DNA of 64,000 nt from Corylus avellana (Eukaryota > Streptophyta > Magnoliopsida > Fagales > Betulaceae), in the NCBI RefSeq assembly GCF_901000735.1, contig NC_081543.1:27609515-27673514 (forward strand), given 5' to 3'. A program made the position numbers and the translations under genes. Of this stretch, positions 10,660 through 22,250 are shown one piece after another (position 1 is the first letter of the stretch; each line of letters begins with the position of its first letter). Below the pieces are notes generated by a model that searched no databases, was not told where the DNA came from, and saw only the letters and a list, made by a program, of their open reading frames with translations.

Positions 10660-12261
10660 TCAACAGAATTTGACAAACTTAGAATTGAAGTTTGTCCTTA
10701 CCGGGACCTTGAATTTTAACTTACTCTTCTTAGTCACATCTTCTGAGGTTTCTTTTGGTAAACAAGAGTTCTCAATCACCACATCTTTCATTTTAGGTTT
10801 CACAAACATAATCTTAGAAGTGGAAGCAACATTTGAAGAAGATGAAGCACCAAGTTTATTAAAACCCAATCCAGTCCTGTCATATGAATGTTTTTAATTT
10901 CCTAACATTTGATTTAATTTATCACTTGAAAATTTCTTTAAATGATTATTGGAATCATTCAGATCCTTTTCCAGTGATTTAACTTTAGCAATTAGCATGT
11001 GGTTTTCAGAAGTCAAGGTGTTTCAAATAGCTAGACATTCATCCATAGATTTCGTTAACCTTTCTTTCTCAAGTTCAGCTTCTTCAAGACTTTTTAAATT
11101 TCTCTTGTTCTACTGGTTCAATTTATCACATTCCACGAACAAGTCATTATAAGCAATTTGTAAATCCACCTCATCATCATATTCATTTTTAGGATTGTTT
11201 AGCATATGAGGTGAGTTAATTGTCTTATAATCATTATTATAGGATGCAATAAAAGCTAGATAATTCACTTCTTCTTCAACTTCCTCTTCAGATTTCTTGT
11301 CATTCGACTCATCACTTTGAGTGACATTAAAAGCTTTACCTGTAGACTTTTTCAAATTAGCACATTCAATTCGAATGTGACCCCAACCCCCACATTCATG
11401 ACACTTGCGTCCACTAGTAAATTTATCCCTCTGAACGATCTCTATGTTTTCTCGTGGGTTACCTCTAACCTAACCTCTAAGTTTCACAGATACGTTTGAG
11501 TCTCGATTTATAAAATTTCCATTCATGGGTCTAAAGACTTTTCTAAATTTTTTAGCAAACTAGCAAATTCTTCATCATCCTCAGTATCCTCATCAGACGA
11601 ACAGCAAGAATTGACCTTAACATTTTTTTGCCCTAAGAGCAATATTTTTGGTTTTTTTGTGTTTAGGTAAAATTAGCTCAAAAGTCTGAAGTGAACCTAC
11701 AAGTTCTTCTACTCTCATTGTATCTAAGTCTTTGCTCTGTTGAATAGTAGCAAATTGAGGTATAAATCTCTCAGGTAATGACCTCAAGATTTTCTTCACA
11801 ACTTTAGAATCATCCATTTTCTCTCCTAAATTGATAGTAGAGTTTCTAAAGACACTATGCTTTAAGTAGAATTCATCAAACATTTCATCTTCCTGGATTC
11901 TAATCTCTTCAAACTGAGAAACCAGCATTTGAAGTTTTGAAGTTCTTACAAGCTTAGTTCCTTCATGTGTGATTTCTAAAGTTTCCCAGGCTTCCTTAGC
12001 TATCTCACATCTAGAAATTCTTGAAAATTCCTTATTGGAGACAGATATGAAAATGGCATTTAAAGCTTTGTCATTAGACATAGCTGCATTCTTTTCCTCC
12101 ATTGTCCACGCAGCTATTGCTCTGTCTGGATGAGTTCATCCAACTTCAACAATATGCCAAATGTTAATGGATTTAAAGTATGCTCTCATACGAATTTTTC
12201 AAAGCGTATAATTCGTTCCATCAAAGACGGGAAGAGAGTTAGGTGCAACAGTATGAGACAT
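10660..12261 (-). pseudogene. copia gag, decayed
   Basis: The likely start is the ATG at 12259-12261, followed by MSHTVAPNSLPVFDGTNY, typical of a copia gag N-terminus. Two TGA codons stand where TGG (Trp) is expected. The UBN2-type gag core is open from 12102 to 11617. The CCHC knuckle CHECGGWGHIRIEC lies at 11362-11403. A Glu-rich and then a coiled-coil spacer follows, with more stops, ending near 10660. Gag forms the particle that packages element RNA in the cytoplasm; this copy cannot make it. Confidence 0.8.
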
Positions 12262-12316
12262 TTGAAAAAGAGTCTCGGATCACACTCAGGAAATAATTCT
12301 TTCATAGAGTGAACCG

Positions 12317-12328
12317 GCTCTAATACCA
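12317..12328 (-). other. copia primer-binding site
   Basis: On the minus strand this reads TGGTATTAGAGC, one base away from TGGTATCAGAGC, which pairs with initiator Met-tRNA in most plant copia elements. It begins two bases inside the end of the LTR. A second copy lies at 24591-24602. Confidence 0.8.
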
Positions 12329-12330
12329 AT

Positions 12331-13374
12331 TGAAAAACCCTAATTGTCTCCAATTAACATCTATTCAGATTGTATAGGTGTTTCACACAAAGTATGCGGA
12401 AATAGATCTGACCTAATAGATAATGATCAACCAAATATAGATATGCAATAAACAATAAAGAACACAGAAATTTGGTTATGAAGAGGAAAAACCATTTAGA
12501 AAACTCTCTAAATGTAAAACCTCTTCGGAGCAGCCAAACCCAGGAAATCACTCTAGTGTAAAAGACTAAGGATTACACGAAGTTCACAATTACAAACCCT
12601 TTGCAATTGACACTCCCTTGCATAAGACAAGCGACCCACTTGACTTCTACCGCAGTAGGCTTTTCCAGAACATCTGGCACAATTCTTCTATGATTTCCTT
12701 CACCGGAACTCCAATTGGCTTCAAGTATTTAATCAACCAAGAATGAGATTTCTCACTTTTACTCTAAGAGAGATTCAAACGCTCTAGTTCAATATCTCTA
12801 TATCTCTCTCTTAGCTCACAGTATTCGCTCTCTGAATACATACCTAATGACGTGCAAACAGATCATTTAAAGAGAAATTCGCACACAATTTAGCGGCCGT
12901 GTCCAGACAGGGATAACTACGTGTCCGGACATGTCTAGGGTTACATTACGCGTAAAACCCTAATGTCCAGACAGCCAAGCCCTAGGTCCAGACAGACCAT
13001 GTAAATCTAGCCTTCTGTAAATGCTGTCCGGACACTGCTTATAGCTGTCCGAATAGGTCTTTGAAGAAACCAAGTTTGGTTTTCTAGAAGTGCTGTTTGG
13101 ACCCTACTCTTGGCTGTACGGACAGGTCTTCAAAGAACCCAAGATCAGTTTTCTGGAAATGCTGTCCGAACACTGCTTCTAGCTGTCTGGACAGGTCTTC
13201 AAAGTTCAGCTTTCTGGAAATGTTGTCCAGACACTACTTCTGGCTGTCCTGACAGTTCTTCAAAGTTCAGCTTTCTGGAAATGCTGTCCGGACACTGCTT
13301 ATGGCTGTCTGAATAGGGTGATCATTTTCATCAAATTACATGGAAACCGAATGTGCCAAAAACATAAACTAACA
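12331..13374 (-). repeat. copia LTR (contig 1 copy), 1044 bp
   Basis: On the minus strand it starts TGTTAGTTTATG and ends GGGTTTTTCA, giving the usual TG...CA ends. The inner end abuts the primer-binding site. The partner LTR is missing, so no age can be estimated and no target-site duplication is visible. A tandem array rich in CTGTCCGGACA-type palindromes fills the outer third. Confidence 0.8.
13017..13318. repeat. Tandem array of about 60-70 bp units inside the LTR
   Basis: Four to five imperfect units each read TTTCTGGAAATGCTGTCC, then GGACACTGCTT, then GGCTGTCCGGACAG and CTTCAAAG. The units differ from each other by point changes. The contig 2 copy (25291-25592) differs by a few bases. 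A related LTR at 51460-52103 carries the same words in fewer copies. Confidence 0.75.
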
Positions 13375-13740
13375 CCTTTGACATTTCAATTAATAAAACG
13401 TGATTGCTCTTTGAACCAATGAAGTGATGAACCATGCACCCATGTCATAAAGTGCTAATCATAGGTTGTCTCATTTATTTGTTTAGTGTCACTCATCCCA
13501 GGATTGTGAGACAGGGGAGGTGCTTTTGACATTGGGATTTTGCAAATTAAAAATGGGATTTTAAACTAAATTACAAAAAATATATTATTTTGGGAGTAGT
13601 TTTTTTTGAAAATCTAAAAAAAGAAAAAAAAAAAGAAAAAAAGAAAAATGAAGCTACTTGAAAACGTAAAAAAATATGCATTAGCAATTCGTAGACAATG
13701 AGTGCACTTTTAAAAACGTACATTTTTAAATATTAAACTG
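13375..13740. other. Intergenic, no gene seen
   Basis: Unique-looking AT-rich sequence between the copia LTR and the next repeat, with an A-rich/GAAAA tract at about 13616-13650. No coding or RNA feature is evident. The equivalent in contig 2 is 25649-26019. Confidence 0.5.
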
Positions 13741-14340
13741 CTTGGTAACAACAACAACAACCACTTTGGCAGTTGAGGCGGGTTGGCACTACAGAAATCA
13801 GAACATGATCCATTGTCAAGAAGAACCGATCTTCGGATGTAAAAGTCTCCATAACAAGATAATACTAAAAAGAAAACAGAGAGACTATCAAAAATATAAC
13901 AAAATTAATCAGAAAAACTGAAAAATAACAACAGAAAAACAATAGGAAAAAAAAAAAAAACTGCAATAGTGAAGTGAATTTGCCACCAAGTTGCGCGTGA
14001 GATCCATGTGCGGGCGCATGGGAGGCAAACAACAATATGAAAGGTGGCGCGGAGAGGCGGAGTGGTTGGAGAAGGTGGAGGAGTGGCAAATTACGGGGGA
14101 GACAGGCCTAAGATCGATATGGTTTGAAAAATCCGAGATATGATCTTCAAGTGGAATACTAAGAAAAGGTAAGAGACAACAAAGTGGGACGGCCATGGTG
14201 GATATTAGAGGAGGGAGGGAAGGGGGGAAGGGAGGAAAATGTGCGGGAGAAAAATCCATTCCTCCTCCCTTGGACAACCTCACAGAGGAGGTGGAGAGCC
14301 TCACAAAAGGAGGAGAAAAAGAAAAAAAAAAAACTCAATC
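13741..14340. repeat. Dispersed repeat downstream of the GT90 gene
   Basis: It shares ordered blocks with 1-985 and contains GGGAGGCAAACAACAATATG and GGACAACCTCACAGAGGAGG. Open frames here (13909-14304 minus, 14195-14476 plus) are low-complexity and lack recognisable domains. The minus strand is pyrimidine-rich, somewhat like LINE leaders. The family is not identified. Confidence 0.55.
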
Positions 14341-14534
14341 ACAAGAGTTTGTGATTGGTCCTTGCCCTGACTACCAAATAGCATTCATGTTAAAATTTCT
14401 TAGAGAATTCTGCAGTTACAATATCTATTATTGTCGTAGTTTTGTGAAGAATAGAACATGTCTAATATATCAGTAATTCCCACTGAAAAGGGAAAAAAAA
14501 AAAAAAAATCTCAGATGAATCACTGAAAAAAAGA

Positions 14535-16198
14535 CTAAGATTTACTCTTAGTATTTGCACTTTCCCAATACTTATTTTCCCACTTCTCCACTTGCCTTAT
14601 TATATTGGCATTCCTCCTATAAAAATTTCCAACTTTGGGTTCAAAAGGAGGAGGCATGATGCATGGGCCTGTCAGATAAGGTTCCTTCACTAAGGACTCC
14701 ATCATGAACTTCTTCGCAGTCCCATTTGCAGCGCAGGCCATGGTCTCATAGCATAGCTCCACTGCTGCTTCTGGAACTTTTGGTTCGAATTTCAAGAGGC
14801 TAGCATATTCAGTTAACATGTGGAACATATAGTCATACACATACTCCATCTTTAGCTCTTGTTGAATGAAGTCACTCGCTGCTTTTCCTATAGATTGCGC
14901 CTACATATATAGTCCATGCATCCAGCTTTATAGATATATTGGGTACACAAATATTGTTATTCCAAATAAAAATTTGTGTTAATTAGAGATGCTTACTTTT
15001 TGTTTGTGACTGTTTCCCCAATCTACAGCAAATTTGATGGATTTGCACTTGCCGTTGTCCCTTACTGGCCAGTAGTGATGCAGAGGCTGTAGACTTCTCG
15101 TGAAGAAATCATAGTACTTTGGTTTCACAAGCAGTGTGACAGAATCACAGGCTAGAATGTATTTCTCGCTCACAGACCATGCATATCCTTCAATATAGAT
15201 CTTGTATCTATGTGGGTTATCAAAGAATATAGAGAAAATTAATTAGTTTATAATTAAGATTAGATTTACTAAATCTTACAGCTTATATATATACCTGTGT
15301 TTGCATTGGCTTGCCAGACCTGATTTCTTATATCCTTTCTGAGACTCAAGGATCCAATCCTGAAAAATTGTACTCATTTGTTAATTAATGCATATATTTT
15401 TCTAAAAAATTGCCCGTCTAAAGGATTATTGGGATCCTCTATAATTGGGGTTGCATGCAATTTCAACATCTCATAAATAGGAGAAATGAAATTGAGAGTA
15501 TCTAATTAGTACTTTTTATTTTTTGACATGTTCGCATAAAGGGAGAGAATTCAAACTAATAACTTTTACTTCATGAAGCATCGTCTCCAACCGATTGAGC
15601 TAAGGTGGGTAAAATTGTCATTTTAATTTTTCATTTGGACAATTTTGATCCCCCAGAGAAAAAAAAAAAACTAACCGACTCCTCTCTATTTTAGCATTTT
15701 CCTAAATAGGAGGCCTGCGAGCTAGACACAAAAAAGCCCCATGAGCAGCCTCTCTTTAATTGTAGAGGATATTGCCAAACTATTGCAAAATTCCTAAATT
15801 ACCTGGATATATAAGCGAGCATTCCAGTCGTGTGTGTCAGAGAGATTGCATTTAAGGAGGTCTCTCCTGGTTTCAGCTACAGAAGGGTTTCCCTTCCAGT
15901 AAGCATATGGTTCCCTTTTCAGCCATTTGCTCCTGTTGTTACCTTGTTGAAGTTCCTTCAGCAAACCTTCCCATGGCCTTATATTTATCTCAGCCCTACA
16001 TAAAACAGCACATAGAACCTTGTCAAAGTCTTGTTATAAACAGTACTCTTATCATGAAATTAAAGCCTCATAAAGGAGTGTAAAGAAGAAATATGTCTGC
16101 TTGTTTTTATTTCCTTTATTGAATAAGCAAATGTAATTTATCCCTCTATATGAATGAATGAATGCCTTGAAGTTAATAACATTTAATCAACAATTCAA

Positions 16199-16235
<37 letters not shown>

Positions 16236-17860
16236 TAACATTAATCAAAATTGTGAACCGACATGGTCACATGGGTGTTTTTACAAGAAAGTGGATATAT
16301 AGTGAGCCAATTCCAATACTTTGGTGCAAAAATTTTACTATTACAACAATTTGTGTTATTTAGGTCCCTCTAATTTGTCCCATTATGATGCTATTTGTCC
16401 TTCTCTCACACATTTTTTAAAAAAATCACCCATACGGGGTCCTACAAATTCAATGGCTACTTGAATTTTATAGACAGGTCTTTGACAACATGTGGTATAG
16501 AGCCCACTTGTCCAAAGTCGATGAGAATTTCCTAAACAAGTGGCCAAAAAATGAGTCTCACACTTTATCATATTGTCCTAAGCAAATATGCATGCCTACA
16601 ATTTTCTATTCAAATTGTAATAATTTAGAAAAATTCAGATAGTATACGTGAAATAGTTTAGCCTATTTATCCAATTAGATGACCAAACAATTTTACAATA
16701 TAATGTCAAAATTACTAACAAATTGATAAATATTTCAATTCAAACCAACCTTATCTCTTGTAGGCGGCTGTATATAGGTCACGTGTAAGTTGAAACAATA
16801 TATAGACCAGCTAATCATTCAATTATGACATGCACCTGTAGCAATGGTGCATACCCCCACGTTTAAACCTAGCCTAGCTGTAACATGGGACCAACCTGGC
16901 CCACACGTCAACTTCTCGAGTAGGCTAGATTCAGGTACATGCTAGTGTATTCTACCATGCATGGACCTTAATTACTATATACCATAACTACCATTCTTAA
17001 TTTTACATCAAAAACCATGAAAAATAGCACAAAAGATCTATAATTAAGCCAGTATATATATATCAACTTACCAACCCCAGAAGGACCAATCAGGGAAAAC
17101 AACATCCCTTGTCCACCTATCACCACAGTATCGAAACAACGGCGGAGGACTCGTCGTGTTCCATTCAGTTGATCGGATCACCGGCTTGTCGTCGCAGTCA
17201 AACATCAGCTCCAAGTCGGGAACCCTACCAGGGTACCTTTTGAGAAGCTGCAAAATCCCCCATATCGTAAACATGTCCCTCGTTTGTATAGACTTCTTGT
17301 ACTTCTCAACATAAGCCTTGCCCTTAACAATCAGTAGCCGGAAATGCGCCGTTCTTTTGGCTTTCTCCACCATCTCCCGACTGATTCCTGTGGCTTTCCA
17401 CGGCCGTAGATCCTCATGGATCCACCGGAAATAGTCTGGACATACATGTGTTGATGATTGGTCGACTTCACCATCGAGGTTGAAGGTTGTCAGGCAATTC
17501 GTTTCAATGGAACAGTTCAGTGCAGGGATTTCAGCTTTCTTGGTGGGTGTTTGAGGCTTTTCAGAGACTATTATAGTTAGGTTTCTTCTTGAATTATCAG
17601 CAGAAAGCTTAGACTGCAAGATTGAAAAAAAGATCAATAAAAAAAAAATTTCAGACCGAATTAATTAAGCACGAACAATGAAGCAAAGAAGTAGTAATCA
17701 GACTTACAGGGTCAAACCGAAGAGAAGAAATAAAGGTGAGGGTGATGAGAATAACAAAGAAGGGGATGGCGGCTGCAAGGCGCTTGATATTCAACCTTGT
17801 CGTCCCGGAGAAATGTCTAGCCAATCCAGAACACTGCAACATCGGGACCCAGCTGCACAT
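14535..17860 (-). CDS. GT90-family glycosyltransferase (O-glucosyltransferase rumi homolog type), copy 1
   Basis: Six exons with GT-AG introns: 17708-17860, 17072-17613, 15803-15995, 15295-15359, 14997-15207 and 14535-14900. They join in frame to 1530 nt, 509 residues. Residues about 28-47 form one hydrophobic segment after a short basic N-terminus, indicating a type II membrane anchor. The GT90 (DUF821/CAP10) catalytic domain follows, with CPDYFRWIHEDLRPW (109-123), VPDLELMFDCDDKP (172-185), FPDWSFWGW (from about 224), YWKGNP (264-269) and IEGYAWSVSEKYILACDS (323-340). Animal Rumi adds O-glucose to EGF repeats in the secretory pathway. The plant donor and acceptor are not established here. 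The C-terminus is SKS with no KDEL signal, so Golgi residence is plausible. The length fits the family. The contig 2 copy encodes the same protein. Confidence 0.92.
15525..15615 (-). mobile_element. tRNA-derived SINE fragment in GT90 intron 3
   Basis: On the minus strand it contains TTAGCTCAATCGGTTGGAGA, an A-box-like sequence. About 30 bases later comes AGTTTGAATTC, a B-box-like sequence. This arrangement is that of plant tRNA-derived SINEs. The 3' tail and target-site duplications are not clear. It lies between exons 3 and 4 in the same orientation as the gene. Confidence 0.6.
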
Positions 17861-18138
17861 TCTATAATATTTTCTTTAATTCGCTTGTATAGCAGAGAAA
17901 ATGGCGCAGCCTTCGTGCAAATTAGTCAGAGAAAATGGCGATTGTTTTTCAACTACTGCTTCTCGCATCAATAAATGCCGAGATTTATCGTTTAGAAGAA
18001 GTTTGTGAAATATATAGGAAGTCAAAGTAAAGCAGCTTTGGGTTTCGTATTGGGCGAGAGTAAAATACTTAGGTGATCATCAGGTAAATCAGGATGCATG
18101 TAAGTACTGCAGTCCTACTAGAGTTTGCTAAGGTTAAT

Positions 18139-18275
18139 TAGGGGTGAAAAGGCGGGCAGTTATTCCGCTCGCTAACCGCTAACTGCACTAATCACTAACA
18201 TTTTTAAAGACGGTTAGTAAAAACCGTTAACAGTTTATGCGGTTACAGTTATGAGTTTTAGGTTTTTCAAAATGG

Positions 18276-18311
<36 letters not shown>

Positions 18312-18586
18312 GATGTCGCTTTTGTTTAAAATTTCAAATATATATAAAAATGTATAAAAATTTAGAAATGATGTCCAATATAAAATGATATTATCATATT
18401 ATTATAAAAACGAAATCGTTTTTGTTTTTGTTTTTTTTTTTCAATTTTTTTTTTAATTTTTTTTAAAAAAAAACGATTTTGCAGTAATTAGAGTTACTAA
18501 CTACTAATCGTCAGTTCATTGCTTAGGCGGTTACGGTTAGCAATTTTAGCTAATAATAGTTAACTGTAACCGCTTTTTTACCTCTA
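18139..18586. mobile_element. hAT-type MITE upstream of the GT90 gene (copy 1)
   Basis: The ends are TAGGGGTGAAAAGGCGG and, inverted, CCGCTTTTTTACCTCTA. It is flanked by AGGTTAAT (18131-18138) and ATGTTAAT (18587-18594), 8-bp repeats matching at 7 of 8 bases. Sub-terminal regions carry GCGGTTA/TAACCGC motifs in both orientations. The centre has an (AT)n tract and T-rich DNA. It lies about 280 bases upstream of the GT90 start codon, within its likely promoter side. Confidence 0.8.
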
Positions 18587-20137
18587 ATGTTAATCAGTCT
18601 AAAGGATCCAAGATCTCCACATGACCATTACTCATTGGTTGGGAGTTTTGAGGGTGTCATGTGTTGACCCAAAAGGCTAATTCTAGTTGTTTAAATCATT
18701 TCATATTAGTATTTAGGAAACCGATGGGCTAATTCTAATTGATTTGGATGATTTAAACTATTAGTATTTAGTAAACTTATAATTTCATTGGATCTAGGTT
18801 TTTTGACTTAAAAATTAGGCTTAACCCTTATTAAAATTAAAATTAACTCTTTTATTTATGCTTTGGCCTCTTCAATTCCTGATTTTGAGGATTTGGAAAC
18901 TCTTATAGAATTTGGGTTAGGATTCCAAAATCACAGCCTCAGCCCCGCCACCGTCACCTTGTCAAGATGTCCCCCCTTCGGGATTTGCATAGGGTTTCGG
19001 ATCTGGCTTTTTCAAAACTCAATATGGCATCTTTTGTTAGCTCCGCCCATCAACGCACTTCACCATCATCTTCATTTGGCTAGTTGTTTTGGTTCTCTTA
19101 ATGGACCGGATCATTTATTTGACTAATTTTCGCCGGTTACTTTGTTTCTTTGTATCTGCATTTCTTTTCGAGTTGTTGTTTGGATTACCCACTGTTTTGT
19201 GTTTTATCCTGTATTTCCCTTTGCCCCTTAAGTAACTATACATGATGGGACACTCTTCCTATTTCTCGATGTATATACAACGAAAGTGGAGCAAATTTTT
19301 AAAAACCATTCACGTTTAACATTAAAATTCACATTAAACCTGCTGTTTCATGTGGCAAAGGGTTAAATTTTTTTTTTTTTTTTTTAAAAAAAAATCATAT
19401 ATATATATATATACAAGTACTCGAGCACTGCCAAGGGACGCGATCCTTAGGGCCAGATCATACAAAAACAAAATATATAGCATTTGTAATAAGCTTTCAT
19501 TAGTGATTAAATATTGTCAAGCACTAATAGAGATTCCTCAGATAAGTGGAATTTATAGTCATCTTTTTGAAAATAAAATTTAAAACTTGATAGCTACGTT
19601 ACTCTTTTGTCAAATGAAACCATTAATAATTGGCCAGATTTTGCTTTTTCCGAAAAAGTTGGCAATAGTGATCTGCTGATTTTAAATTTTAAATTCCTAC
19701 AGAAGTAAATCCCCAGACAGTTTCATGGAAAAGACAAGGTGAGTTTTGTCGCCTTTGATAAGAATGTAAAATGGTTGTCTTGTTTGTTGGCCTTTTTTAG
19801 TTTTCTACTTTTTGTTTTTGGTCATTGATTATATATATATATATATATATATTTTCAAGAATGTTTGCCCTTCTTCCTTAAAATAATTGAAGATGTAGAA
19901 TATAAATGGTGGAAGGTAAAGGGTAAAATTTGAACATTTTACCACTAGACTTTCTCACGAAGACTGTACTGATCAGGGATATCAAGCGTTTAACCATGAG
20001 AAAGAAAACATGCATTTAACCATGCATTCTTTCACAAAATAAAAATGCACAGGATTTGACTTAGGTGCTGTAAAATAACCACAACATATGTGTTGTAGTC
20101 TTTTGAACGGTTCAAATTTAATTTAAAACTTGAAATT
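18587..20137. other. Intergenic, no gene seen
   Basis: AT-rich sequence with several (AT)n microsatellites (for example near 19397-19412 and 19831-19851). A frame at 18863-19126 starts MASSIPDFEDLETLIEFG but has no recognisable domain and is not supported. A stretch at 18800-18850 (TTTTTTGACTTAAAAATTAG) resembles 39480-39530, suggesting a dispersed repeat. Confidence 0.5.
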
Positions 20138-20336
20138 AAATATGGAACGTCAGTACAAAAAAAGCTGCTAATTAAGTATCCTCTTTCTAAGCAACTTAAA
20201 ATTGTTTGCATGCTTTGTTTTCCTCTCTAGGCCCTGGCTACAACCTAGAGGAGGAGTATAGTTTTCCTCAAATCTTTTCACGAGATTGTGAGGGGTGATT
20301 TGTGTGGTTGGTGAAATCTCATAAGAGTGGAGGAGC

Positions 20337-22250
20337 ATGGCAGAAGATCTAGCAGCAATGTGGGGCAGTTTTACTCTGACTGAAGAGGAGGGTGCCATTG
20401 ATGAGATCCCGGAGGAGGAGTTAACGGATATTGGGATTAAAGGTCAAGCATGTGTGGTGGGGAAGCTGATGTCAGACCGAAGCATCGGAAAGGAGATTCT
20501 GCGGAGCAAGATGATCAGAAGTTGGATGCCGACTGGTTTGACGACCTTTAAGGCACTGGGTAATAATATATTTCTCATTGAGTTTGAAAACTCGTGGGAT
20601 AAATCGCGAATTCTGGAAGGGCGGCCTTGGAATTTCGAAGGGAACCTGTTTTCCTTATTGGAGTTTGACGGGATTTCTCCTCCCTCCGAGCTTCCCTTTC
20701 ATATGGTCTCCTTTTGGGTGAGGATGTTTAACCTTCCTTTGGGTTGCATGGGGAAAGCAACTGGCGTAAGGCTGGGTTCTCATTTAGGTGAAGTGGAGGA
20801 GGTGGATACTGATGAGGAGGGAATAGGATGGGGCAAATATCTCCGGGTTCGGATCAAACTGAACCTCCATAAACCACTCCTTCGGGGGAGGATGCTAAAG
20901 GTTAAAGACAAAATTCGTTGGGTAGCTTTTCAATACGAGAAGATACCATGGTTTTGTTTTTCCTGCGGTATTGTCTGTCATGGAGTGGCGGGATGCCAAC
21001 AAAGAAGCATTCGAAAGGATATGGGGGAGAAGCAGAAGAAGGAATATGGTCCTTGGTTGAGAGTGCCCCCCACGAACCGCACGTGGGAGAATGAAAGAGT
21101 TCGGCCAGCTGATTCTCCTCAGATGTCCGGAAATAGCAAAAGTTGGGACTTTTCTGGTTTCCGGCGATCGGAGGAGCGCACTCCGGCGGGACAAGGGCAC
21201 AGAATGGAGGAAGACAAGCCATGCGAAAATCACGGGAATTCAATGCGGGCATACGATGGAGGATATTCTGGCGTAAATGAGGAACCGTTACAGCAGGGGA
21301 ATGGCCCTGTCGGGGAGGCCAGTCGCAGTAACAATTGTAGAGTAAACGGAGATTCTCAAGGCGAAACAGAAGGAAATCCCAATAGTTACGTTTCCAATCG
21401 TTATGGTAATAATTCGGGGGAGTGGGTTCCTCCAGCGGAAGTAAATGAGACCTGGAAAGGAAAATCTGTAACGGAAGGAAAGGGAGCAGTTTCGGGGATT
21501 GCATCTACTAAGGAGGCAGTTCCATTGCGGGAGGACCACATAACTCAGGAATGGAAAGTCAGGGGTCGAGGTAATGATGGCAGAACCGGAATCTCCGCTG
21601 AGAATTTTAATGTGGAAACGTTAAATTTCCTTATCAAGGAAATGAGCGCTTCTCAAGTCAATGCCACGAGCAAGGACCCTCCTAGCTTTAATGGGAGGGA
21701 GCAAGAAAGGAAAATAGAAGATGAAGCGAATGGAGGAGCTGCGGATGGTTTTAAAGAGCCAGATTTAATGAAAGTGGGACCTGATGAGCTTTTAAGGAAG
21801 GTTTCATATAGAGAAGGGGATAATTATAAGGCTCCAGCTAGAGGAGTGGTGCTAGAGAAGGAAAATGGAATAAATGGTTTCAATGCAGGAAAAGTGGACC
21901 AGCTAGGTGATTCTCAATCGCCTAAAGTCTTTAGCAACGATGACGTGTCATGCGTGGAAGTAAATGGGGCTGGTGTACGTGTCACGGCAGAAGCAAAAAA
22001 TCTGCATGGGGGTAGTAGAAGTGAAGGTGACGGGGAAATTAAAGGAAAAAGAACCTGGAAAAAGCGTGCACGTGGTGGACAAAAATTGACCCAGACGCAA
22101 GCGTGTGGGAGTCTCTATGGCACTCGCACAGCGGATGAAGTGGGTTTATCAGATACAGCACTTAACCTGCATAAGAAGGGGAGATGGACTGGGAGTGGAA
22201 TTAATGAGGAAACGGCGGCGGCTGAATCTCAGCCCCGCCGGGAGCCATGA
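20337..22250 (+). CDS. L1 LINE ORF1 protein
   Basis: This is a 637-residue protein. Residues about 30-200 are a DUF4283 domain (for example ENSWDKSRILEGRPWNFEGN). A CCHC zinc knuckle of the zf-CCHC_4 type follows, C207-x2-C210-x4-H215-x4-C220 (CFSCGIVCHGVAGC). The remaining 400 residues are polar and low in order, with KGKRTWKKRARGG near the C-terminus as a possible RNA-binding or nuclear basic patch. In plant L1 elements ORF1p binds the element RNA and forms the ribonucleoprotein used for retrotransposition. The start is the first ATG after the leader. It ends in ATGA, overlapping the ORF2 start. Confidence 0.9.
   Translation: MAEDLAAMWGSFTLTEEEGAIDEIPEEELTDIGIKGQACVVGKLMSDRSIGKEILRSKMIRSWMPTGLTTFKALGNNIFLIEFENSWDKSRILEGRPWNFEGNLFSLLEFDGISPPSELPFHMVSFWVRMFNLPLGCMGKATGVRLGSHLGEVEEVDTDEEGIGWGKYLRVRIKLNLHKPLLRGRMLKVKDKIRWVAFQYEKIPWFCFSCGIVCHGVAGCQQRSIRKDMGEKQKKEYGPWLRVPPTNRTWENERVRPADSPQMSGNSKSWDFSGFRRSEERTPAGQGHRMEEDKPCENHGNSMRAYDGGYSGVNEEPLQQGNGPVGEASRSNNCRVNGDSQGETEGNPNSYVSNRYGNNSGEWVPPAEVNETWKGKSVTEGKGAVSGIASTKEAVPLREDHITQEWKVRGRGNDGRTGISAENFNVETLNFLIKEMSASQVNATSKDPPSFNGREQERKIEDEANGGAADGFKEPDLMKVGPDELLRKVSYREGDNYKAPARGVVLEKENGINGFNAGKVDQLGDSQSPKVFSNDDVSCVEVNGAGVRVTAEAKNLHGGSRSEGDGEIKGKRTWKKRARGGQKLTQTQACGSLYGTRTADEVGLSDTALNLHKKGRWTGSGINEETAAAESQPRREP

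Larger units (their letters stand above)
10563..13374 (-). mobile_element. Truncated Ty1/copia retrotransposon
   Basis: Read on the minus strand this is an LTR (13374-12331), a primer-binding site, a gag gene (from 12261) and a spacer running to 10563, where it joins the MULE arm. Protease, integrase, reverse transcriptase and the second LTR are absent. The element therefore lost everything downstream of gag, most simply by a deletion that also removed the outer right end of the MULE. The gag gene carries stop codons. Confidence 0.8.
12128..20152. repeat. Large duplicated segment, copy 1 (pairs with 24402-32453)
   Basis: Nearly base-for-base identical to 24402-32453. It contains the copia gag start and LTR, a repeat, the GT90 gene and an hAT MITE. 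Differences are scattered single bases and microsatellite lengths. Homology ends on the right exactly where the L1 LINE begins (20153). On the left, copy 2 starts exactly after an assembly gap. Two haplotypes of one locus is the simplest reading. Confidence 0.9.

Noticed and set aside
13017..13318. Regularly spaced repeats resembling a CRISPR array
   Set aside because: The units are contiguous imperfect tandem repeats inside a retrotransposon LTR of a plant genome, with no spacers or cas genes.
13909..14476. Open frames in the repeat downstream of the GT90 gene
   Set aside because: Low-complexity, overlapping on both strands, no motif, and the region is a dispersed repeat.
18863..19126. 87-residue frame MASSIPDFEDLETLIEFG... 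between the GT90 gene and the LINE
   Set aside because: No domain, no splice context, and it is conserved only because it lies in the duplicated segment.
20895..21504. Long minus-strand frames opposite L1 ORF1
   Set aside because: These are shadows of ORF1 on the other strand, with no domain of their own.
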